Counted from the first letter of the stretch, positions 1 to 11,615 are shown. The stretch: 64,000 nt of DNA from Dillenia suffruticosa (GCA_033439265.1 JAVTVX010000015.1:22559947-22623946), one strand, 5' to 3'. Numbers and translations: made by a program. The notes: generated by a model not told the origin, from the letters alone.

Positions 1-1197
1 ATGTATCAGCACACAAATTTGAAATGTTTTGATAAACTATGCGGGTTGGATGCCTGCTAGTTATGTGATGTTTGCGAAATGATTGGTACTTGTGCATGAT
101 TAATGGCTATAGTCATTCCTCCCACAGCGCGACCCGACGAGGCAACGTGGATGAGGGTTGGATTATATTCGGCGGTAGAGACATACATGTCTCCCTCTGC
201 AGTCGGTTGGGCTATATCCGGTTACACCCCTGTGAGGCACGACCCAACGCCAAGGAAATGGGTATATTTTGAAACATGATGGAAAAGCCCTTGGCGGGGT
301 TTCGTCTGGGTTTCGGTCAACTTGAGACGAAAGTGTTTTCGATGGGACCCCAGAATTTTCTGAAAAAGATGTTTGATACAGATGCATATATATATGATAT
401 CGTATGATTTATTAAATAAGTTCATATTTCGGAAGATATTATGTTTAGTTACAAATTATGAATTTTTGCTTAAGAAAAATGTTATTTAACACTCCAATGG
501 TTCACCGACACTATTTATACTTGATATTAATCCTCCTCACTCACTGGGTATCTTCCCTAATACTGACCCCTCTCTTCTCCTTTCTTAGACAGGATTATTG
601 TGATAGAGCGATATTATAGGTTCTTAAAGTTTTGATAGTTTCGGTGGATTTGGTATTTACTACGGTGAGCTCTAAGTTAAATCTGAAAGATGAGTTTCTT
701 ACTTTATTTCGACCTTGCGAGATCTTGATATTAAGGTCCGTAGTTGGCTGTGTGTATATTTATGGGATGACTGTATGAATAATGAACATTTATTCATGAA
801 ACTCTCGTACAGACTCATTCCTTTTACGTTGAGACACTTCAAAATATTTGAAATGTTAACTTGAGAAATTTGTTGTACATTTTATAAAAATATTTAGAAT
901 CGCTCGGTGTAGCGGCTGCTCATATTTTAGTTGGGTATGACAGTAGAGGTTTGTGGCTAGGACTACTAGAAATTTTATAGTCTTGCATTGTCCTGAATGT
1001 TTGCGGTAGGATTTGTTGATTTTGGAGAGGCCGGGATGGCTGTTTGTTTATTTGACGGGTTGATTTTGAATATACAGGTCAAATTGTATATGGGAGACCT
1101 CCGAAATATGGGGAGATTCTACTCAATTTTTTGTAAAAATATAGCCGGTATCCAGGGTAACGGGTGGCTGCTCACAAACCCGGTTTGGGGCGTGACA
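1..1197 (+). repeat. Ty3/gypsy LTR, 3' part, cut by window start
   Basis: The segment ends in GGGGCGTGACA at 1187-1197, the same terminus (in opposite orientation) as the LTRs of the gypsy element at the right end of this window. Blocks around 1020-1040 (GGCCGGGATGGCTG) and 1145-1197 match the reverse complement of 54149-54320 at roughly three quarters identity, so it is a related subfamily rather than a recent copy. The block at 121-350 is also shared with the compound LTR at 32.2-34.9 kb. It is inserted in the tRNA-Asn array: sequence from about 1211 onward matches the uninterrupted array at 37941. The rest of the element, if any, lies left of the window. No coding sequence seen. Confidence 0.8.
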
Positions 1198-1723
1198 CTA
1201 GGAGTATGAAATTTGCATTGGTGGATAGGCTCGAACCTTTGGCCTTGTGGTTAACTGCCACACGCTCTAATCAATTGAGCTATTTGACCTTTTGCAAGAG
1301 AAACGAAAAAGCATTTAGGTCCCATAAACCTGTCAGAATAGTAAAGTAGTTCGGGAAATTGTTGGCAGGGAATTTTTGTAGTTAAAAACAATTGGAGTAA
1401 TTTACAACGGGTTACTCTAGCTTCTGCTAGAGATAGAAGAAAGCGATAAGGTCTGGTGGACGAGTTGGAAGAGTAAAGAACTGGCTTGGAAAATTGTTGG
1501 CGAGCAACTATAGTTATTTAGAAGTGAAAAAAAAATTGGAGTAATTTACACTAGAGGATGGGCTTGAACCTTCAGCCTTGTGCTTAACAGCCACAAAGTT
1601 TAATCAAGCTACTCCAGCTTCTGCTGGAGAAACAATAAAGCATGAAGGTGCCCTAAACCAATCAAAATAGTAATGAAAATAATCTAGAAGCTTTAAGGTG
1701 CCCTTACACTAGGCTTGAACATC

Positions 1724-1756
<33 letters not shown>

Positions 1757-2720
1757 AACTAAGCTACTACAGCTTCTGGTAGAGAAATAAGAAAGGATTA
1801 AGGTCTCCTTGGCCAATCAAAATATAAAAGAAGTAGCTTGTGAAATTATTGATGGGAAATTATAGTAATCTAAAAGTGGAAAAAAATTGGAGAAATGGAG
1901 GGTTTTAACCTTCAGCCTTACAGTTAACAGCCATACGCTCTAACAAACTGAGCTACTCCAATTTCTTAGGGAAACAAGAAAGCATTAAGGTTCCCTAGAC
2001 TTATAGAATAGTAATGAAATAGCTTAGGAAATTGTCAGTGGGCTATTATAGTAATCTAATAGTGGAAAAAAAATTGGAGTAATTTTGCGGTAGGCTTGAA
2101 TCTTCGACCTTGTGATTAACAACCACATGTTCTAACTAACTAAGCTACTCCAAATTTTGTTAGAGAAACAAGTAAGCATTAAAGTCCCATATACTAGTCG
2201 GAATACTAAAGAATAAAGAAGTAGTAGGTTAAACCTTCAACCTTGTGGTAGTTTGGAGTAATTTATGCTAAAGGAAGGCTTGAGCCTTCGACCTTGTTGT
2301 TAATAGCCACGCGCTCTAACAAACTGATAGGGAAACAAGAAAGCATTAAGTTATCATCCCCTAAACCAGTTGGAATTGAGCTGCTTGATCTTTTGCTAGT
2401 GGAACAAGAAAGCATTAAGTTGCTGTTCCCTAGACTAGTTAGAATTTATTGGTGGGCAATTATAATAATTTAGAAGTAGAAAAAAAAATATGAGTAATTT
2501 ATAGCAGAGGAAGGGCTTGGACCTTCAAACCTGTGATTAATAGCCACACGCTCTAATCAACTGTACTTTTGCTAGTGAAACAAGAAAGCATTAAGTTGCC
2601 TACGTTGAAGAAAGGGGTTTGAACTTCGACCTTGTGGTTAGCAGCCACACGCTCTAATCAACTAAGTTACTCTAGCTTCTTCTAGATAAGCAATAAAGCA
2701 CGTTTAGAAGCTCAGTAAAA
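1198..2720 (-). repeat. tRNA-Asn-derived tandem array (copy A portion)
   Basis: About eight tRNA-Asn-like cores on the minus strand are spaced at roughly 120-200 bp, for example 1216-1289, 1549-1618, 1707-1773 and others near 1890, 2090, 2270, 2500 and 2610. Each shows, in reverse complement, an A-box-like TAGCTNAGTTGG, an anticodon region GGCTGTTAACC and a B-box GGTTCRANCC. Most are followed by an oligo-T run as read on the minus strand. Acceptor stems are eroded and several cores lack their 5' end, so these look like pseudogenes. The core near 2610-2680 reads anticodon GCT instead of GTT. The matching array in copy B is 37941-39470. Confidence 0.85.
1216..1289 (-). pseudogene. tRNA-Asn(GTT)-like pseudogene
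   Basis: A 74-nt core with anticodon GTT, a good D-arm (AGCTCAATTGATTAGAGC) and B-box GGTTCGAGCC. The 5' end starts GGTCAAA instead of the usual GCTGGAG and does not pair with the 3' strand, so the acceptor stem is lost. The copy B counterpart is 37946-38019, where the anticodon reads ATT. Confidence 0.75.
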
Positions 2721-4386
2721 TTAAAAATTTCAACCAATTCAAATCTCTTGCTAAAAGTTTCATTTTAATACTCTTTTTAACAAATTAATGACTTTTGGCT
2801 TTTGAAGTTCATGACTAGAATGCTTTTTCTTCCCAATTGGTAATTACCAAACATTACGACCATGTCTTTCTTGAAGCTTATTTCTTTATTCTGCCTAAGT
2901 ATTTGGTTAAAGAAGGCATAGTAGCATTGAAAATATTCTCTAGTTGAATTATAGAATATGAGAATAATAGTTTTGCTGGTCTATTTAGATTTGAAGAGTG
3001 TGGATTTGAATGGATAGAAATCATGTGGAACGCTATTTAATTTCCTTATATACTTCTATGTAGTCAAATTTATATGCACATAGGCATTTATTAATGCATG
3101 TATTTCAAATAGCTAGCTATTATGTCTCAAAATATAATGCTAGGTCATGGTATGGTTTTAACTCTAGTTGAGGTGCTTTGACAAGAAAATGTCATAATCA
3201 AGCGTGGCTTTACTGTAGTAATGATATCCAATTGTTTTAACCAAAATATAATTTAAGTTAATTCTGTTTCTTTGTTGGCATTAAAGTTGTGTAACTGTAC
3301 TTCTTTCTCATCGTGACTAAAGTTGACCACCAAAGAGCAGTTGGTGATCTTGTTAACCAAAAAGTAAAGAATAAGCAAAAGTTTGTTTTTTATAAGTAAA
3401 ATAAGATTTTAGAAATTGAAAATTTGGAGAAATTAACGGTAGAGGAAGGGCATCAACCTTCATAGCTAGACATTCTAACCAACTGAGCTAGTCCAGCTAG
3501 GGTTACAAATTAGCAAAGTACTAATCTAATTACCCATTTTTACTTTAACCACATGAAGCCAAAGAAATAAAAATGGAAATGAATCAATTGACACAAATCT
3601 CAAGCAAAAAATTTCAATACAATCCGTGTTCTTCCCTTTTTTGTTATAAAAAAAATAATGTCTATTTTGCTTTCTAACTTCATGACTGAATTTTTTGCTT
3701 TCGTAGTTTATAGACCAATCAGCCGTTTTTAGTTTTTTATCCCCACATATCCCAAAAAAAAAAAACCTTATTGATTGAAGTTTTTATACAGTCTCCCAAA
3801 TATTTGGTTGAAGGAGTAGTACTTTGTGGGATTACTTTTAAATTGTGTAGTAGAAGATGTGAGCAATATGATGCGGTCAAATGACAAAGATTTGCCCAAG
3901 GGTTTTGGATCTTATATGGTATGGGGACTGAAAGTATAGCTAAATAGGAAATTAAGCTATTGAGTGTAAAGAAAAAAGTTTTTAAGAATGTGGCTATTCC
4001 ATTTCAGAATTCACATGCATGCTTATTATTGCAAAAATTTGGAAAACCAATGTAAATATCCCTATGAGTTAACTGATCACTCCAACTGATCTTATATAGG
4101 AAGTTTATGCTTATTAGTGCTTACCTTATTATTTCTTCACATTTTTTGTTCCATCTGTTTGAGTCATCCAATTAAACTAGCTTTAATTTGCACAAGTAAA
4201 TATAGGCTGGTGTTTGATTTAAAAAAAACAAAAATTGAGTTTTAATAATAAATCTAATTTATTTAGTGGTCAATATGAAAGATAATTATTTTTTATTGTG
4301 TAGTCTCGATCCCATATGTCTCGTATTAGATATTTTGAAAAAATTAGCTTTCAATTTATCTATAAATTCATTGTATTAATGGTATT
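2720..4386. other. Non-coding segment with one short tRNA-like core
   Basis: About 1.65 kb of AT-rich sequence, conserved at 39480-41208 in copy B. I find no convincing open frame, no splice-site pattern and no transposon termini. The only recognisable item is the truncated tRNA-like core at 3437-3497. The last five bases (GTATT, 4382-4386) are the target duplication of the copia element that follows. Confidence 0.6.
3437..3497 (-). pseudogene. Truncated tRNA-Asn-like core without anticodon arm
   Basis: In reverse complement it begins with GCTGGACTAGCTCAGTTGG, an intact tRNA-Asn 5' half, and ends with a T-arm-like GGTTGATGCCCTTCC and CTACCG. It is 61 nt instead of 74: the anticodon arm is missing. 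It lies about 750 bp outside the main array. Copy B has the same 61-nt form at 40204-40264, so the deletion predates the duplication. Confidence 0.65.
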
Positions 4387-4889
4387 TGAAGGTTTCGTGT
4401 AAACCAACAAATAATTTTTTTTGCATGCGGAAATTCACGGATCTAATTAGGTTAGAATCATTTACCTCTTTCCGACAGTTGAGTATTCTCGGTCTAAAAG
4501 ATGCCACGAAATTGGATGACATTCAGTTTTTCACGATGCAAATGCTTGATGATAAAATGATCAAAATTCTTTAAACCATTTCTTTTGTTTCTCAAAATAG
4601 GAGAAAATCACACTCTCTTCATTCTTGCTCTCAAACAAAAAAAAAAATGGTTTTTATGAATTCCCTTTATTTTATTTCTTCCCGTCACATCCCAATAGTT
4701 AAGGGAAATGGGAAGTTCTTATTTTCTTGGTGAGAGGTTTCCAAAAGGACAGAGTGAGGGGAGTTAAGGGGTGGTTGCCAAAATTAACCACTCCACTCCC
4801 CATTTCATTTTGTTATTTAATTTTCAAATTCAAAATGGAAGTGGTTTGTGGGTTTGCCTTCGTGGGTGAACCACGTTCATTTTCCAACA
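4387..4889 (-). repeat. Copia A 3' LTR
   Basis: 503 bp starting TGAAGG and ending CCAACA on the plus strand, so it has TG...CA ends. It aligns with 11616-12123 over its full length. On its inner side, at about 4890-4902, is the polypurine tract (CTCCCACTTG on the plus strand). Confidence 0.88.
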
Positions 4890-5156
4890 TCTCCCACTTG
4901 CACATGAGAGCAAGATTCGTATGCAACATGATCATTACAATCAAATACCAATTTCATACAGGCAAGTGGATCGTGTAACCTACGAGAATACCAAGAGTTC
5001 TAGAGCTATACACCGATTAAGAATATATAGCAACTCAACGTCAATGTGGTGATGAGGACGCTGTTTCTCGCTATACCCCAGACCTCTTAGACTCGACAAA
5101 GTCAACGTATCTCTCATTTTTCAAAACAATATAAGAGTATACTTTACTCAAACCAT

Positions 5157-5489
5157 TCATGTATTCACAATTACGTCTTTAAAGTCTAAGTCAAAGATAT
5201 AATTGATCGGTCTGTGAATATAGAACAATGTGTCGATCAAAGACAGTCTTCCTTTTATGCTATTAATTTTCAATCTTATCTTAACTGCTATCCTAGACAT
5301 ACACCGCCAAACCGAATCAACCATAATTTCTTGGTGACATGCTAAAGTAGTAACACTAAAATAAAATCTCAAAAGATAGACCAAAGTCCTAAGGGAATAA
5401 ATTGGGGTTAAATATAAACCTCCGAGTCTCACACAATGAGATAAAGAGGGATGCACTATCTCATTACCCATATGGTCACATATGCACAC
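5157..5489 (-). CDS. 110-aa open frame in the copia 3' region (unknown)
   Basis: An uninterrupted minus-strand frame of 110 residues, in the same sense as the element and between RNase H and the 3' LTR. Copy B has an open frame of the same length at 41984-42316 that differs at about 14 positions. I do not recognise the protein. It contains hydrophobic stretches (for example LRFYFSVTTLA) but no clear signal peptide or domain. Related nucleotide sequence occurs in element D near 22700-22900. It could be a relic extra ORF of this copia family, or a chance frame kept because the duplication is young. Confidence 0.3.
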   Translation of the reverse strand: MCICDHMGNEIVHPSLSHCVRLGGLYLTPIYSLRTLVYLLRFYFSVTTLACHQEIMVDSVWRCMSRIAVKIRLKINSIKGRLSLIDTLFYIHRPINYIFDLDFKDVIVNT

Positions 5490-5989
5490 GTGGTATGAAA
5501 CACGTGCTACGATGCGCTATCTTTCCATCTGAAAGCGTATGTCTTATTTCTAAAATAAAAAGCATCGTACAAGGCTTAGTCCAAGTGTACACAACACCTA
5601 ACCTGATTTTTCCTTCTTATATGTCCTCAAGAAAATCTCACAATATCAAGGAAAAAACTTACACCTGGCTATTCGACAAGTCTAATGGATTGTGGGAATT
5701 CCATTTCGATTACCATATATGTATACTTAATGGGTAATCTTATCTTAGTACTTAACTAAGGTGGCATATATATGTGTTAATGTACCACAAATTAACGTAA
5801 CCTCATCTCTACATATCACACAAACATTAGAGGCGATTGCTCGTTTGAGAGCCAATCTCAAAATTTATCCGACATACTTTTAACGTAAACACTAGAATTT
5901 TGGACACAAACAAAATTCAAATATCATTGAATATGAGCATTATATCATATATACTTTGTATATGATTACAATCACAATCACAGTACTAT

Positions 5990-6420
5990 CATAATAATCT
6001 ACACAACTCTAGAAACCCAACATGTCCTTAGGTGTTGACTTTGCAAACGAGTCAGCTACCATCAAATGTGTAGACATGTACTTTAGTGTCATTTCCTTAT
6101 TTTCAATCATGTCTTTAACAAGATTGATTTTTGTGACTATATGTTTGGTTTTGCCATCATATTTGGAGTTTCTAGCATAGGCAACAACTGATTTATTGTC
6201 ACTAAGTCATAACTCCTACTGAATGCTTACTACTCTCAAATATGGTAAAAAATCTATACAACCAAACATCTTCTGAACTATAAAGTACAGATCTCAAAGT
6301 TTACTTTCACTGTAGAAAGAGATACACAAATTTGTTTCTTGCTACTCCATAAGATAGCGCTATCATTGAGCAAGCAAACATAACCAGAGGTAGATTTTAT
6401 TTCATTTAAATTATCTCGCC
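5990..6420 (-). pseudogene. Copia RNase H domain remnant
   Basis: Translating the minus strand over about 6235-6000 gives DNKSVVAYARN, KTKHI, LVKDMI and ADSFAKS-like blocks, matching the C-terminal copia RNase H pattern (DN-SA-ALA-N, TKHID, F-RD, LADI-TK). An in-frame stop precedes the DNKS block. Counterpart in copy B: about 42840-43250. Non-functional. Confidence 0.75.
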
Positions 6421-6820
6421 AATCACTATCGTGTATCATTTCAATACTAGATTGTTTTCTTAATTACAAAGGAAATAATCTGCAGTTCTATTAAGGTATC
6501 TCAAAATCCTATTCACATCAATCCAATTATTATTTTCTGGATTGGATGGATACCTGCTAGCCAAATCCATAGCATGACAAATATTAGGACAAGTACACAT
6601 CATAGTGTACTTCAAGCTCCCAACTGTGCTAATATGTTATATTCTGGACATTTCATTTATTTATCAGGAGTTTTAGAGTATTGCATCACTTGAACTATCG
6701 TCTTTAGCCACAAAAGTATTAATGGGTTTGGAGTTTTCAATTTTGTATCGTTTCAGAGTTTTTATAATATGAGACTCCTAAGATAATCCAAATAATCTCT
6801 CGGAACGATCTTTATGAGTT

Positions 6821-7250
6821 TTAACCCATATCTTTCATCTCAAAATTAGAATACAACAATTTCAAAATCTGAAGGACATACTCCTTATTATTCCCGATTA
6901 ACAATATGTCATCGACATATAGGGATAGAATTACAAAGTTGTCATTGGATATCTCAACATGAGTACAATGGTTTTCGTCCATCATGACGAAGTCATAAGA
7001 TATCACACTTTTGTGAAATCTTAAACACCATTGTTTAGAAGACTGCTTAAAGCTATAAATTGATCTATTCAATTTATATACTCTGTTTTCCTAGTCTTCA
7101 ATGACAAAACCCTTTGGTTATGCCATATAGACTTCTTCCTCAAGTTCTCAACTGAGAAAAGCAGTCTTCATGTCCATCTGACGTAATTCTAAATCCAAAT
7201 TAGCTATTATTTTCAACAATAGGTGAAATGGAGAAAATCTCATTACTAGG
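6821..7250 (-). pseudogene. Copia reverse transcriptase remnant
   Basis: The frame 7072-6821 carries LNRSIYSFKQSSKQW, followed by the catalytic block LSLYVDDILLIGN and the downstream FEMKDMG motif, all diagnostic of copia RT. Upstream (7190-7078) the reading continues with a DMKTAFL...ELEEEVYMA block but is broken by stops, among them TAA at 7118-7120. Copy B still has a CAA glutamine codon at the same place (43963-43965), so that stop arose after the duplication. The YVDD core is intact but the domain as a whole cannot be translated. Confidence 0.88.
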
Positions 7251-7699
7251 AAAATGTTTCCTCATAATAAACACTTTTTAAAGAGTGTAACCTCTTATTA
7301 CCAGTTGAGACTTTTACCTTTAAAGAGTTCAATATACCAAACACTTGGTTTTGAGAACTTACTTGTTCCCAGTAACCATATGTCCCAATAGAAGTTCAAC
7401 TAATTTCAATATATGGTTAGAACTCAATAACTCAAATTCTTCTTTTTCTATTGCTTTTATCCACTCATTCTTGGTAGGACTAGATGGAGTCTAATATATG
7501 TTTTAGACCCTTCTTCATCTTCTGGAGAAACAATAAATACGTGCAATTTATTCTCAAAATAACAGATGGGCACTACTTTCCTAACACTTTTCTGAGTTTG
7601 TAACTCAGTTAGATCGTTAGAATTCAAATCTCTCCCACTGGAATTAACTTCATTCTAATGATCCACTATAGATAGAGTCATCCTTTAAATCAAATAATT

Positions 7700-8600
7700 C
7701 AAATAAAAGCTCATGTCTTCATGTCACTTCTACTAGGAAATTCATTTTCCAGTGTGACATCCATGATCCAATCTTTACTACAGTACCATCTTCTTGTTCA
7801 CCAATGAACATTTAACTTTTAGACTGGTTGGAGTATCTTATAAAGATACTTTTACTTTTATGGGGACCCATTTTTCCAAACTCGTTGGAAATGTTAAATA
7901 TAGACGATCGATCCCCAAGATCTGAGATTATTCAGAATTGGCTTTCTATTAGTTCAAAGTTCATATAATGTCAATAGTACTGATTTTGAAGGTATTTTGT
8001 TCAAAAATATAATCCGCAGTTGACAAAACCTCTCTCAAAAGGAAATTGATAAGTTAACTTGTACCATCATGGATTTTGTCATATCCAACAATATCTTATT
8101 GTTTCTTACTACAACACCACGATGCTGAGGTGTTTAAGGAATACTCAAATGTTGGATTATACTCTTTCATTACACAGATTCTTAATCCGATCTAATAGAT
8201 ATTTACACCATCTATCCATTCGATTCTCTAATATGCTCATATAATGTCTAAAACACTTCAGTATTTTCAAACTTGTGAGAAATCAAATAGACATAACCAA
8301 ATGACGTGAAGTTATCTATGAATGTAATAAAACACAAAATTTCATATCTTCCTGCCTTCAAACTCATTGAACCACAAATGTCCGAATAGACTAACAGCAA
8401 TGGAATTTAGCCTAAATAGCTTTTCCAAATGGTTTTTCCATTATTTTGCAAACATAACAATATTCAACTTAATAGTTAAACATTTGTCCATTATATTATA
8501 AAAAATATAAAACCATTTACAAACTGTCCAGAACCAATACATGTCATTCAATGACAAATTTAACTTGTCTTTCTGAAAGTACAAAAACATAGCCAAGTTC
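7700..8600 (-). pseudogene. Copia integrase remnant
   Basis: Minus-strand reading around 8130-8030 gives TPQHRGV, then ILLDMTKSMMVQ, corresponding to the integrase stretch TPQQNGV...R-N-TLLDM-RSMM that contains the catalytic glutamate region. The plus-strand frame 8059-8244 is a shadow of this. Several stops and indels; domain ends are not resolvable by eye. Counterpart: about 44560-45420 in copy B. Confidence 0.65.
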
Positions 8601-8787
8601 CAAAAGAACAAGAACAGATAAGATTCCGTTATATTTCGGGCATGTAGAGAACATCACGCAAAATGAGAGCTCGGTAACTTTGTAACTTCAATTTACAAGT
8701 GTCTGTTTCTCTAACCTCTATTTTTGCATTGTCCACACCGATCTATCTCTAACTAGAAGATATTCGACAAAAATCTTCAAGTGTCTC

Positions 8788-9500
8788 TTAATTTGTTCTT
8801 ATGTCCAGAGTTGTTCTTTTGTGATCTTTTTCCGTTCTCATTTCCTTTCTTGTTTTCATTTTAGTCCGTTTCACACTTAGAGTCTGAAACTCTCTTAGAA
8901 CTGACTCTATAACAAAAGTATCAGCTGTGGATCTTACAGCATCAAGCTGCTCAACCTCAAGCTTAATGTGGCATGCAATATTCGAGAAAGTCTTCACACT
9001 ATCATTATGAGTCAAACCGACTTTCAGGTGCTCCCACTTGGCAGAAAGGGATTAGATTAAGATTTAAACTTTCTATTTATCGGAGAAGACATGACCAGTT
9101 GACTACCATTCTCTAATTATATTAGACATGACCCTTAATTACTGTTTGATACAATGACAATATCACTTTTCATAGATATCAAACATTATGGTCATTTGTC
9201 TAATATGAGTCACTGTTGCCTCCATGTTTTACCATGAGGTATACTTAGATATCATGAGCAGTCACATATTACTTACACTCGGATATCATGTCATCGATCA
9301 CAGAGCTAACCAAGGTTGTACAAATAGTGGAATTTATCATTTTTCACCTCTGGTAAACCTCTTGTTCTCTCCTTTATGGAGCAGCATTGCCTATACTAAG
9401 GTCCACCAAGACATGCTTGATACCTTCCAAGGTATCATATTCTTTCAGCACATATCACATTTTATGGCGTCATATCTCATAATTGTCACAATTTAATTTG
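8788..9500 (-). pseudogene. Copia gag remnant
   Basis: Two pieces are in the right order for a copia Gag. The N-terminal part (about 9500-9300) has a YVLKEYDTLEGIKHV block and SSVIDDMI, like the WK-K--Y-L...L and LSSM-DDL blocks of the family. The C-terminal part (9015-8788) starts MTHNDSVKTFSNIACHIKLE, the typical LTHND-VKTF-DV--H-ELE signature just before the zinc knuckle. Stops separate them. The same sequences occur in copy B (46292-46110 and about 45880-45650) and in plus orientation at 21642-21839 in element C. Confidence 0.8.
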
Positions 9501-9736
9501 TCATCTCTATTCAAGTCCATAATAATAGATTTCGATACTATGTTTAGGTTTTCTAAGAGGGTGGACACTAATGCTTATATTATACATATAATTTTATATT
9601 TCCAAAATTAATATTCATGACAGGTCAACATTAGGTATAGAATAAAAAATTCACTATGCTCCCAATAATCATCTATGATGCTAATGCATCACCATCATAA
9701 ATTTAATTTGAAACTACAAAATTCAATAGGTTTTAG

Positions 9737-9930
9737 GTGAGAATTACTCAAATTCTGCCAACTAAAAAATCTCCCACTTAAATACACAAAGTATTTAAAT
9801 AACATTACAATTTTCGATGAAAATTACTCAAATTCTATCAATTCAAAATTTTCATTTAAATACACAAAGTATTTAAATAATATTTTAATTTCAGATGAGA
9901 AGTACTCAAATTCTACCAATTCAAAATATT
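9737..9930. repeat. Minisatellite of about 75 bp, about 2.5 copies, inside copia A
   Basis: The unit contains GATGARAATTACTCAAATTC followed by TTTAAATACACAAAGTATTTAAATAA-type sequence and recurs almost tandemly. The TTAAATAC...GTATTTAA part is itself a short palindrome. Copy B has the same array at about 46577-46770; element C has a shorter inverted version at about 20855-20960. Confidence 0.7.
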
Positions 9931-10373
9931 TAGTTAAGGGATCCTAGTTTTCTTTTACCTACATGATCATACACTTTAATAAATAAAACCAACAATTGCA
10001 AAAAAAGAAACTTTGCATTAAAAAAAAGTTCTTCTCTTACATGATTATACTCATAGCCAGCAGTTAAAATATGCAAAAGAAGACATATGAATAAATTATC
10101 TCGTTTAGGACAAATCTATTCGGGATATCATATTTACAATTCCCTTAGATAGTCTATTACTGGGTGCAAATCTCTTGACCGCTCGTGGAGAACTATTTAT
10201 TTTTGGGATAACCTTTTCTTTATTTGGCTCTCCATATTTTTGACTTCCCACTTTTCTATTAATAATGGCCACACATCATCCAAAATTATGTGCCCATTTT
10301 CGACAAATAACTCATCAACTACGCTAGCCCAATAAGGAGACAGAGAGTTTCTCAATATGTACACGTCATCCCC

Positions 10374-10571
10374 CTAAAAGGCATGACCTAACTGAATAAG
10401 CTCCAAGCGTCTCACTTCCATGATCTCCATATGATCCGGCAAAGTATGAGATAGGTTTATTCTGTAAGTCAATATTTGACCAAAGTTCATCAAACACTCT
10501 GGAGTTCTCAAATTATTTTCCCTTCCCCAGAGGTCTGAAAGACTTTCAAAAAAACATCTAATTATCACCAT
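10374..10571 (-). pseudogene. Gag-like module upstream of copia gag (fragment)
   Basis: The open frame contains MNFGQILTYRINLSHTLPDH and EIMEVRRLELIQLGHAF. In copy B (47336-47088) it continues through FWEDDVYILRNFLSPYW, LLTENGHMILDDVRSLLIEKW. The pattern (DH--EIME--RLEL--LGH...IL--LSP-W) looks like part of a copia capsid domain, yet it lies about 0.9 kb upstream of a second, separate gag block. It may be a captured or duplicated capsid segment in the leader. I am unsure of its role. Confidence 0.45.
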
Positions 10572-10599
10572 TTTCCCTGAAGAAAAATATTAGGTTTGA

Positions 10600-11615
10600 C
10601 ACAAAGCCAACCACCATATTACAATAAATCTCAAAAAATTTAATTTAAAAAATATTTGCTCAAATTTCAAATAATTTTATATCACAAAAGCTAATTTTTG
10701 AATATAAATAATTGAGCAAAAAATTCAAACAAAAAGTGAGTGAAAAACAATTCTTCACCCAGTAGCCAAAATTAAGAAAATAATTTTCTAGTCTCATATA
10801 AAAATTTTCAGGATTTTTCATGCACCGAAAATAATTTTTCTATAATTTTATATAATTTTTAAGTCAAAAAATTAATAAAATTATTTTTTCAATCTAAAAA
10901 ATAAATTAAAATTTACAAAAAAATTCAAAGGGAGTAAAACATTGTTCCGATGAAATTCTAGCCAAAACGAAGCCATCACGCTCCCCCACGCACCGCCAGA
11001 GTGGGCTATCCAAAATGGACACACGACCACTCTCCTTGCGTGGCGCGTGACCTTCACTCACCGCCTTCCCAGCACCGGATGGCTCCGAAATTTTGGCTAC
11101 CCCTCCCATTTTCAATGTCTCGGAGTTCAATAGTACTTTTGGATTTTCAATTGGAGGTCTCTAGCCTAGGGGTGGATCTCACTTGCCGCTGCCGAGAGTG
11201 GGATTGGTCCGACACTATTCATCTTCTGCTCCAAATTTCTGGTTTTCGACCCAAATTTTGAACAACCATATCTCTCTCAATTCGTAACCATTTTTTGCTT
11301 TCTTTATTTGTTTGGAAAGCATTTTTTAAGAGAAATCTAACCATATAAATTGCATTTAATGAAACATAATATTTTTATAGATCCGAGTACATTAACTTTC
11401 GGCTAGGGTTTGCTATATCTCATACTTATCAAATACATGCGAAATTTTGCAGATTTTATCCTCATGCAACAAGTATCCTACTGTGTAAAAGTGAGAGCAT
11501 TCCATTAAGCCATTTTCAAGTTGCCATTGATGAACCTTGAAAATTAATTTTGGTATTTTCATTTTTAATACCCAACTAAAGAGGCAAGAAATACCCTAAA
11601 CGGCTCTAATACTAA
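10600..11615 (-). other. Copia A untranslated leader with GC-rich patch and PBS
   Basis: About 1 kb between the 5' LTR and the first gag-like frame. 11602-11614 reads TAGTATTAGAGCC on the minus strand, a one- or two-base variant of the initiator-Met tRNA primer site. The stretch 10930-11220 is clearly more GC-rich than its surroundings and is conserved in copy B (about 47790-48070) and, inverted, in element C (about 19600-19750). No open frame is conserved among the three. Confidence 0.6.

Noticed and set aside
163-425. Minus-strand frames of 74 and 67 aa
   Set aside because: Lie within an LTR; overlapping frames without known motif.
5402-5737. 111-aa plus-strand frame
   Set aside because: Antisense to the copia 3' region; its counterpart in copy B is not open.
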